NCBI GenBank assembly: GCA_025356735.1
Contig: JANXRT010000386.1
Span: forward strand, 1-5,137
Source: Acetobacteraceae bacterium
GTDB lineage: Bacteria > Pseudomonadota > Alphaproteobacteria > Acetobacterales > Acetobacteraceae
Direction: 5' to 3'
DNA: 5,137 nt
The notes under the pieces: model-generated
Told to the model about the DNA's origin: nothing
The model's input: the letters and a program-made list of their open reading frames with translations, nothing else
The model's database searches: none
Shown: one piece after another, positions 1-4,680 of the stretch
Layout of the letters: the number at the start of each line of letters is the position of its first letter
How positions within the stretch are numbered: position 1 is the first letter of the stretch
Program-made: the position numbers and the translations under genes

Positions 1-42
1 CCTCCTATCAGGGTCCGCCTGCGTAGGGTCGCCAGGCTGCCA

Positions 43-117
43 TGGGGCGTCGCCAAGCGGTAAGGCAGCGGATTTTGATTCCGCCATTCGGAGGTTCGAT
101 CCCTCCCGCCCCAGCCA
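43..117 (+). tRNA. trnQ: tRNA-Gln, anticodon UUG, with encoded CCA
   Basis: A full cloverleaf can be folded. The acceptor stem pairs TGGGGCG (43-49) with CGCCCCA (107-113), followed by discriminator G114 and a genomically encoded CCA (115-117). The D stem uses GCC (52-54) with GGC (64-66). The anticodon stem pairs GCGGA (68-72) with TCCGC (80-84) around a 7-base loop whose anticodon is TTG (75-77), reading CAA glutamine codons and CAG by wobble. The T stem pairs GGAGG (90-94) with CCTCC (102-106) around the standard TTCGATC loop. All stems are perfectly paired, so the gene looks intact. Its promoter would lie in the 42 bases upstream or outside the window; I could not identify a convincing one. 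No clear terminator follows before the next gene, which begins 34 bases downstream. Confidence 0.97.
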
Positions 118-151
118 GGCACTTTTCCACGTAGCGGTGCCAGGGTTGAGA

Positions 152-1468
152 ATGCGAAGGAAGGAATCGGCGGCGCTGCTTGCCATCTTCTGGCTCGGTG
201 CCTGCAGCGCTGAAAATTTTGACATTCCCGGCGCCCGCGGCGATGATGCGTACTACGCGGCGCTGTTTCCCTATTATGCCGAGTTCTGCGCCCTGTCTCA
301 GATCAAGAAGAAACCAGGGTTCGGCGCCGGTATCCGCGGCGAGATCGGCGGCCATGCGGTGTTCTACCTCAACGGCGCCTGCCGAGACGGCGGCGATGAC
401 TATCCGATCCTGCGTGTCTGTGCCGATGCACCGGCTGACCAGATGGATGGCGTCGGCATCAGCATGAACGCCCATTTCAGCAACGCCAAATGGGCCGCCA
501 TCCCGGGTCGAACCTTCTTCTTCCAGGGTGATCTGGATGCTGGCGACAGGCTGACGCGCGAGGCCTACCAGCGCACCCAGATCGAAGCCAAGCGCCGCCA
601 TATCTATGACGCGATCGATTTTCACGCCGGTGTCTTCGACGACATGCCGGCCGGCATGGCGCTGCGGGACTACAAATACGAAGTCTCGATCGCGACCGAC
701 TATGCGATCGGGTACGGCCGCGGCCGCTACTGCAACCGCATCCCGGTAACGCGCGCGCAAATGGCCCGCATGGTCGACTACCTCAACCGGCAGAATGCGC
801 CATATCGCAACCGCGAAAAAATCTTTCATTGGAGCGTGTTCCAGGACAACTGCGTCCATCTCGCACACAACGCGCTTGCCGCCGCCGGGGTGTGGAAAGA
901 ATGGCCGACCGATCGCAACCTGCTGATCTCCATCCTCGACTTCCCGGTGCCCAAGAACGAGTTCGTCAACGTTGTCCGCCGGACCAATGATCTTTCGCTG
1001 CTGGACCCGGCCATCGCCTACCGGGATGACGCGGCCCGACGATCGCTACGGGATTTCGGCGTTTTGCCGGTTGGCCCCGGTGCCATCGCCGACGCCCACC
1101 CGCCGGTGGCGCGCAACGATGTCTATGACACCGATCTCAGGCTCATCTTCTACGACGAGCCGAACTTTGGCTCGTACCAGCGCTGGCTCGACACGATCTT
1201 CGCCACGCCAAGGTATTTTGATCTTCGCCAAAACCTTGCAAATTTTATAGACAACTATGACCGGGTGCTGACCGCCCGCCAGCCCGAGGCCCAAGGGTCT
1301 GCAACGATCGAGTCCGGCCCAGCGCTGAACTACCGATCGTTGGCCGACTTTGAAACCCGCTTCTACGCCGCCATTAAGCTGGCCCGGGCAAAGGCACGAG
1401 CCGCGCTGGATGAACTTCAAGCTGACGAAGCACCCCGCGCATGGAACTCGCATCGGAGCCAACCGTAA
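152..1468 (+). CDS. putative exported lipoprotein, possible permuted papain-like (NlpC/P60- or Lnb-type) domain
   Basis: I do not recognise a named family for this 438-residue protein. The ATG at 152 is preferred: an AGGG (142-145) lies 6 bases upstream, while the in-frame GTG at 137 has no ribosome site. From this start the protein opens with basic residues (MRRK), a short hydrophobic run and L-G-A-C, a plausible lipobox with Cys18 as the lipidated residue, so it is probably membrane-anchored in the periplasm. The mature part has five more cysteines (46, 77, 90, 194, 234), which could form disulfides. Two patches stand out. One is G-G-H-A with His68 followed by a beta-strand-like V-F-Y-L. 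The other is D-N-C-V-H-L-A-H-N-A-L with Cys234, at the start of a probable helix. A His-before-Cys order of this kind occurs in circularly permuted papain-like folds and in the Lnb N-terminal periplasmic domain family (formerly DUF4105), so a Cys-dependent hydrolase is possible but unproven. The C-terminal 100 residues are rich in charged and Ala residues and look helical. The stop lies 36 bases before the Mn catalase start, so co-transcription is likely. Confidence 0.72.
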   Translation: MRRKESAALLAIFWLGACSAENFDIPGARGDDAYYAALFPYYAEFCALSQIKKKPGFGAGIRGEIGGHAVFYLNGACRDGGDDYPILRVCADAPADQMDGVGISMNAHFSNAKWAAIPGRTFFFQGDLDAGDRLTREAYQRTQIEAKRRHIYDAIDFHAGVFDDMPAGMALRDYKYEVSIATDYAIGYGRGRYCNRIPVTRAQMARMVDYLNRQNAPYRNREKIFHWSVFQDNCVHLAHNALAAAGVWKEWPTDRNLLISILDFPVPKNEFVNVVRRTNDLSLLDPAIAYRDDAARRSLRDFGVLPVGPGAIADAHPPVARNDVYDTDLRLIFYDEPNFGSYQRWLDTIFATPRYFDLRQNLANFIDNYDRVLTARQPEAQGSATIESGPALNYRSLADFETRFYAAIKLARAKARAALDELQADEAPRAWNSHRSQP

Positions 1469-1495
1469 TTCCCCGGAGAACAACCACCGGGAAAG
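1469..1495 (+). promoter_or_regulatory. short hairpin and ribosome binding site ahead of Mn catalase
   Basis: In the 36-base gap before the catalase, CCCGG (1472-1476) can pair with CCGGG (1487-1491) across a 10-base loop. The stem extends by TT (1469-1470) with AA (1492-1493) if C1471 bulges out. The purine stretch GGGAAAG (1489-1495) is the likely Shine-Dalgarno region for the ATG at 1505, about 9 bases downstream, and part of it lies in the 3' arm of the stem. The pairing is visible in the sequence; a role in translation control is inference. The stem is too short and lacks a T tract, so it is not a convincing terminator for the upstream gene. Confidence 0.35.
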
Positions 1496-1504
1496 TTGCA
1501 ACCG

Positions 1505-2419
1505 ATGTTCATGAGAATCGATCGGCTTCAGGCCGAGCTGCCGCAACCCAAAAAACCCGAGCCGAATGCCGCTGCCGCGCTGCAGGAACTGCTCGGCGGC
1601 AAATACGGCGAGATGTCGACGCTCGGCAACTACATGTTCCAGAGCTTCAACTTCCGCAACAAGACCAAGCTGCGGCCGTTCTACAGCTTGGTTTCCAGCA
1701 TCTTCGCCGAGGAGCTTGGCCACGTCGAACTCGTCAGCACCGGCGTCTCGATGCTGAACTGCGGGCCTGGCAACCCAAAGGAAGACGTCGACATCTCCAA
1801 GGCGCCATTCCACGACATGCAGGACGTTCGCCTGGCCGGCAGTTTTCTGTCCAACGGCGGTGGGGCCATGCCGATGAACAGCAACGCCGCATCCTGGAAC
1901 ATGGATATGGTGACCACGACCGGAAACCTGATCATCGACCTGCTGCACAACTTCCACCTCGAATGCGGCGCACGCATCCACAAGCTGCGGGTCTATGAGA
2001 CGATGATCGAGCCAACCGGACGCGAGGTTTGCGGTTACCTGCTGGTGCGCGGTTCGGTGCACGCCCACGCCTACGCGCTGGCGTTGAAGAAGATCACCGG
2101 CGTCGAGATCGAAAAAATGCTGCCGACCCCGAACATCAACCTCGACCGTGTGCCGGAATGTCAGAAATACCTGGCCGAGGGCAGCCATCGCCGGCTCTAC
2201 CGATTCAGCCCGACGGACTACAAGGAAGCCGCTGGCATCTGGTCGAACGACGAGGTGGCACTACCCGGCGATCCGCCCGGCAATCTGGAAGTGGTCGACG
2301 GCCACCCCGAAGGCGGCAAAATCCCGGAACTCGACGGCAATTACGGCGCCTTCGCCCCGGATTATGCGCCGCAGGAGATCTTCGAGATCGCCAGCAAGCT
2401 CTACAAGATGAGCCGATAG
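1505..2419 (+). CDS. manganese catalase (non-heme dimanganese)
   Basis: The 304-residue product matches the full-length manganese catalase family (PF05067), ferritin-like four-helix proteins that disproportionate hydrogen peroxide to water and oxygen in the cytoplasm. The N-terminus, M-F-M-R-I-D-R-L-Q-A-E-L-P, is typical and fixes the ATG at 1505 rather than the in-frame TTG at 1496. The expected dimanganese ligands of the Lactobacillus plantarum enzyme (E35, E66, H69, E148, H181) have counterparts here: E36 in G-E-M-S-T, E70 and H73 in E-L-G-H, E153 in H-L-E-C-G, and H186 in S-V-H-A-H. The E153-H186 spacing is the same 33 residues. The length argues for a true catalase rather than the shorter spore-coat CotJC type. 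The upstream lipoprotein gene ends 36 bases before the start, so the two may share a transcript. A large inverted repeat begins about 10 bases after the stop and may end the transcript. Use against oxidative stress is inferred from the family; no OxyR-type site was identified. Confidence 0.95.
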   Translation: MFMRIDRLQAELPQPKKPEPNAAAALQELLGGKYGEMSTLGNYMFQSFNFRNKTKLRPFYSLVSSIFAEELGHVELVSTGVSMLNCGPGNPKEDVDISKAPFHDMQDVRLAGSFLSNGGGAMPMNSNAASWNMDMVTTTGNLIIDLLHNFHLECGARIHKLRVYETMIEPTGREVCGYLLVRGSVHAHAYALALKKITGVEIEKMLPTPNINLDRVPECQKYLAEGSHRRLYRFSPTDYKEAAGIWSNDEVALPGDPPGNLEVVDGHPEGGKIPELDGNYGAFAPDYAPQEIFEIASKLYKMSR

Positions 2420-2429
2420 CCAAAAGGTT

Positions 2430-2529
2430 GGGCTCTGCCCAAACCCGCCAGGGGTAGCGCCCCTGGACCCGCACTACTTAAGGGGATGCGCTCCGGGGCG
2501 CGTCCCTGGCGGGGTTTGGGGCAGAGCTC
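2430..2529. repeat. nested inverted repeat; candidate terminator or dispersed palindromic element
   Basis: The outer arms are 2432-2453 and 2504-2527. GCTCTG, CCC, AAA, CCC and GCCAGGG on the left pair in order with CCCTGGC, GGG(G), TTT, GGG(G) and CAGAGC on the right, with only two single-G bulges on the right arm. G2430 can add a pair with C2529. Inside is a second dyad: GCGCCCC plus GGA (2457-2467, T2464 bulged) pairs with TCC plus GGGGCGC (2492-2501), leaving a loop of about 24 bases. The element starts 10 bases after the Mn catalase stop. A T tract typical of intrinsic termination is absent, but such a strong RNA structure could still stop transcription or protect the 3' end. The two-level architecture and CTCTGCCC/GGGCAGAG arms resemble intergenic palindromes that I associate with Acetobacteraceae and related genomes. 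That resemblance is from memory and copy number cannot be seen here. Confidence 0.75.
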
Positions 2530-2573
2530 CATACTTACTGCTATCTACTGCCTACGGCGTCGCCTTCACGACT

Positions 2574-2598
2574 TGACGGCCGGACGGCGTCAGGGAAG
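2574..2598 (+). promoter_or_regulatory. small dyad and ribosome binding site ahead of halogenase-like gene
   Basis: TGACG (2574-2578) is complementary to CGTCA (2588-2592). The stem can be extended inward with a bulged G, giving a compact hairpin directly before the purine stretch AGGGAAG (2592-2598), the likely Shine-Dalgarno region for the ATG at 2608. The rest of the interval from the large palindrome to this point (2530-2573) holds two copies of TACTGC ten bases apart (2536, 2546) and a TTGACG at 2573 without a convincing -10 partner. No promoter is called. The ribosome site is reasonable; the dyad may be chance in GC-rich DNA. Confidence 0.3.
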
Positions 2599-2607
2599 CC
2601 TGTCGCG

Positions 2608-3882
2608 ATGGATGGCAATCTCGAATTTATCGATAACTGCGACGTGCTGGTGATTGGTGGTGGCCCGGCGGGCGCCACCGCCGCGGCGTTGCTGGCGCAG
2701 CGCGGCCGGGATGTGGTGTTGCTGGAGAAGGACGCGCATCCGCGGTTTCACATCGGCGAGTCGCTGCTGCCGCGCAACAGCGCGGTCTTCGACCGATTGG
2801 GCGTGCGTGAGAAGGTGGCGGCGCTTGGGGTGCACAAGCCGGGCGCCGAGTTTGTGTCCGACGCCACCGGGCAGAGCGTGAACTTCGCCTTCGCGCTCGG
2901 CCTCGACCGCGAATACACCTATAGCTGGCAGGTACCCCGGGCCGAGTTCGACGCCCTGCTGTTCGCGACCGCGTCCAGCCATGGCGCCCGCGCGGTGGAA
3001 AGCTGCCGCGTCACCGAGCTTCAGCTCGCTCCCGCGGGCGGCCGGTCACAGGTGACCGCCACCGACGCGAACGGCACGGTCAGGAAATTCTCGGCGAACT
3101 TCGTTATCGACGCTTCCGGCCGGGACACTTTCCTGGCTGGGCGGCTGCGCACCAAGCGATCCGACAAGCGCAACAACACCGCCGCCCTGTTCGGCCATTT
3201 CCGCAACGTCCAGCGCCGTACCGGGGACCTTGAGGGCTACATCACCGTGCATCTGGCCGAAGATGGCTGGTTCTGGATGATCCCGTTGCCGGACGGCATC
3301 ATGAGCATCGGCTTCGTAGGCTCCCAGGCGGCGTTCAAGGGCCGGGCTGGCAGTCCGCATGACCTGTTCATGGCGCGACTCGACGCCAGCCCGACGGTCA
3401 GCATCCGAATGCAAGGTGCGACGCTTGTGTCCGAGGTCACCAGCACCGGCAACTACTCCTACCGATCCGCTTCGGTCTGGGGTGAAGGTTACCTGATGAT
3501 CGGCGATGCCTATGCTTTCGTCGATCCGGTATTCTCGAGCGGCGTGCTGCTGGCGATGACCACCGCCGAGCTCGGCGCCGAGATAGCCGATACCTGGCTC
3601 GACAATCCGGCTGCCGGCCGGGCGCTTGCCAGGAAGATGGACCGCGACGTGCGTCAGGCGATCGCCCGCATCAGCTGGCTGATCTACCGCATCAACACGC
3701 CGGCACTTCGAAAGCTGTTCATGGCGCCGCGCAACATCCTTCGCATGCGCGATGGCTTGGTCAGCCTGCTCGCCGGCAACCTGCGTGGCAGCTGGCGTCT
3801 GGCTGTGCCGGTGCTGGCGTTCAAGTCCATCTACCATGCGACTTCGTTGTGGATGTGGCTTGGCTCCCGCCGTACAGGATAG
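2608..3882 (+). CDS. FAD-dependent halogenase-type monooxygenase (PrnC/PltA-like family)
   Basis: This 424-residue flavoprotein carries the N-terminal Rossmann dinucleotide motif G-G-G-P-A-G (residues 17-22) with the ribose-binding acid E40 at the end of the second strand, then P-R-F-H-I-G-E-S (45-52), typical of the halogenase/geranylgeranyl reductase-like FAD superfamily. Three halogenase signatures are present: the GxGxxG fold, W-F-W-M-I-P at 221-226 (the WxWxIP motif), and F-V-D-P-V-F-S-S-G at 304-312 (the Fx.Px.Sx.G motif), preceded by the second FAD motif G-D at 299-300. Lys77 in H-K-P-G-A-E-F sits where carrier-protein- and phenol-type halogenases have their catalytic lysine. Family members use reduced FAD, oxygen and halide to make hypohalite that is passed to a lysine; some homologues are plain monooxygenases. 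The start has AGGGAAG about 9 bases upstream. No flavin reductase, acyl or peptidyl carrier protein, or biosynthetic enzyme is adjacent, so the substrate is unknown. Halogenase-type sequence is well supported; actual halogenation is inference. Confidence 0.88.
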   Translation: MDGNLEFIDNCDVLVIGGGPAGATAAALLAQRGRDVVLLEKDAHPRFHIGESLLPRNSAVFDRLGVREKVAALGVHKPGAEFVSDATGQSVNFAFALGLDREYTYSWQVPRAEFDALLFATASSHGARAVESCRVTELQLAPAGGRSQVTATDANGTVRKFSANFVIDASGRDTFLAGRLRTKRSDKRNNTAALFGHFRNVQRRTGDLEGYITVHLAEDGWFWMIPLPDGIMSIGFVGSQAAFKGRAGSPHDLFMARLDASPTVSIRMQGATLVSEVTSTGNYSYRSASVWGEGYLMIGDAYAFVDPVFSSGVLLAMTTAELGAEIADTWLDNPAAGRALARKMDRDVRQAIARISWLIYRINTPALRKLFMAPRNILRMRDGLVSLLAGNLRGSWRLAVPVLAFKSIYHATSLWMWLGSRRTG

Positions 3883-3906
3883 CAGGGCTGTCCGTCGCCA
3901 CTCACG

Positions 3907-3935
3907 CTTGCCTACCGGCCGTGCTCGTCCTAACT
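3907..3935 (+). promoter_or_regulatory. candidate heat-shock (RpoH) promoter of grpE
   Basis: CTTG at 3907-3910 is followed after 18 bases by CCTAACT at 3929-3935. The alphaproteobacterial RpoH promoter pattern is roughly CTTG, a 17-18 base spacer and CYTATNT; the -10 here differs at one position. It lies in the 61-base gap between the halogenase-like gene and grpE, the expected place for heat-shock control. The -10 ends only 8 bases before the ATG at 3944, so the transcript would start at or just before the start codon. No CIRCE (HrcA) operator is seen in the gap. The match is short and could be chance. Confidence 0.4.
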
Positions 3936-3943
3936 CACTGCCC

Positions 3944-4552
3944 ATGAGCACCGAACCCCATTCCTCGTCCCAGACGCACCATGCCGAGACAGCGGAGGGC
4001 ATGGATGACATCCAGCCCGAAACGCCGGAACAGGTGATGCAGGCGGCGATCTCGCGCATCGCCGAATTGGAGGCCGAGGCATCGGACATGCGCGACCGCT
4101 GGATGCGCGCCGAGGCCGAAACCGCCAATGTGCGCGCCCGTGCCCGGCGCGACGTCGACGAGGCGAGGCAATATGCGGTGCAGAAGTTCGCGACAGACGT
4201 GGTCGAGGGCGCCGATAACCTGCGCCGCGGCCTGGACAGCCTGCCACCGCAGACCGCGGACGAGCCGGCCATCGTCACCCGGCTGCGAGAAGGCTTCGAG
4301 GGCGTGGAGCGCAGTTTTATCGGCTTGCTGGAACGCAACGGCATCAAGAAATCCGATCCGACCGGCGCGTTGTTCGACCCCAACCTGCACCAGGCAATGT
4401 CCGAGCAGCCGAGCGCCGAGCATCGGCCCGGCACCGTGCTGCAAGCCTGGACCTCAGCCTGGACGCTGAATGGCCGGTTGCTTCGCCCGGCGATGGTGGT
4501 GGTTGCCGCGAGCCCGGAGGCGGACATTCGAAATCTCGACGAAACTGCCTGA
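3944..4552 (+). CDS. grpE: GrpE, nucleotide exchange factor of DnaK
   Basis: The 202-residue product has the normal GrpE size and architecture. A polar, His/Ser/Glu-rich disordered N-terminus (about 1-40) is followed by a long helix with the family core R-W-M-R-A-E-A-E-T-A-N-V-R-A-R-A-R-R, then the D-N-L-R-R-G segment, and the C-terminal beta domain with F-D-P-N-L-H-Q-A-M at 144-152 and L-N-G-R-L-L-R-P-A-M-V-V-V-A near the end. GrpE works as a cytoplasmic dimer that releases ADP from DnaK, and dnaK follows after 128 bases. The ATG at 3944 gives the right length. An open frame extends upstream into the halogenase-like gene but gives a non-GrpE extension. No Shine-Dalgarno sequence precedes 3944; the in-frame ATG at 4001 has GGAGGG only 1 base ahead, too close to be ideal. 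In the C-terminal domain A-W (172-173) replaces the G-Y of E. coli GrpE, with a further Trp at 169. hrcA, a frequent upstream neighbour in alphaproteobacteria, is absent. Confidence 0.95.
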   Translation: MSTEPHSSSQTHHAETAEGMDDIQPETPEQVMQAAISRIAELEAEASDMRDRWMRAEAETANVRARARRDVDEARQYAVQKFATDVVEGADNLRRGLDSLPPQTADEPAIVTRLREGFEGVERSFIGLLERNGIKKSDPTGALFDPNLHQAMSEQPSAEHRPGTVLQAWTSAWTLNGRLLRPAMVVVAASPEADIRNLDETA

Positions 4553-4565
4553 GTGCCTGTAAAAG

Positions 4566-4617
4566 ATGCATCCTGGGTCTTGCCCAGGAACCCTTCGGTC
4601 CACACATCAAAATGCAT
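4566..4617 (+). repeat. hairpin in the grpE-dnaK spacer, framed by two ATGCAT sites
   Basis: TCCTGGG (4571-4577) pairs perfectly with CCCAGGA (4583-4589) around the loop TCTTG. The hairpin is framed by two copies of the self-complementary hexamer ATGCAT (4566-4571 and 4612-4617), which could alternatively pair with each other to close a larger structure. It lies 14 bases after the grpE stop and about 90 bases before dnaK. No T tract follows, so full termination is not predicted. It could be a partial terminator or an mRNA processing/stability element that sets the GrpE to DnaK ratio. The pairing is visible; the role is inference. The remainder of the spacer (4618-4666) shows only the palindrome CCCTAGGG (4624-4631) and no convincing promoter. 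Confidence 0.5.
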
Positions 4618-4680
4618 TCCAAACCCTAGGGACGCCGTCGGTGCTTCGGGCCATCGGCTTCCGCTGAAAGGAAAAGACGA

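Noticed and set aside
137..151. GTG start of the lipoprotein gene at 137
   Set aside because: There is no ribosome site upstream, and it would put extra residues ahead of the basic n-region; the ATG at 152 has AGGG at suitable spacing.
8..868. Open minus-strand frame of 286 codons covering the tRNA and the start of the lipoprotein gene
   Set aside because: It crosses an intact tRNA gene and its product shows no recognisable motif or credible start context.
1496..1504. TTG start of the Mn catalase at 1496
   Set aside because: It lies directly after the purine tract, too close for initiation, and family N-termini begin near M-F-x-R-I-D, which matches the ATG at 1505.
1046..2188. Open minus-strand frame of 380 codons opposite the lipoprotein and Mn catalase genes
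   Set aside because: The Mn catalase on the + strand is certain, and the minus translation has no recognisable domain; it mirrors the + strand codon bias.
2536..2551. Two TACTGC copies ten bases apart and two ACGGCGTC copies (2554, 2584) as operator sites
   Set aside because: They are short repeats with no matching promoter elements, and chance occurrence in this composition is likely.
3752..3943. In-frame upstream extension of grpE into the end of the halogenase-like gene
   Set aside because: The added 64 residues are Trp/Cys/Arg-rich and unlike any GrpE N-terminus; the ATG at 3944 gives the normal family length.
3883..3943. CIRCE/HrcA operator before grpE, also sought before dnaK
   Set aside because: No TTAGCACTC and GAGTGCTAA pair is present in either gap.
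4579..4607. A second CTTG in the grpE-dnaK spacer as a dnaK heat-shock promoter
   Set aside because: The bases at the proper spacing (around 4601-4607) match the -10 pattern at only about three positions, and the CTTG lies in the hairpin loop region.
3046..4617. Open minus-strand frame of 523 codons opposite the halogenase-like gene, grpE and the spacer
   Set aside because: It runs antisense to two clearly recognisable genes, and its translation is low-complexity Arg/Ala/Ser/Gly with no family resemblance. Long antisense frames are expected in high-GC DNA.
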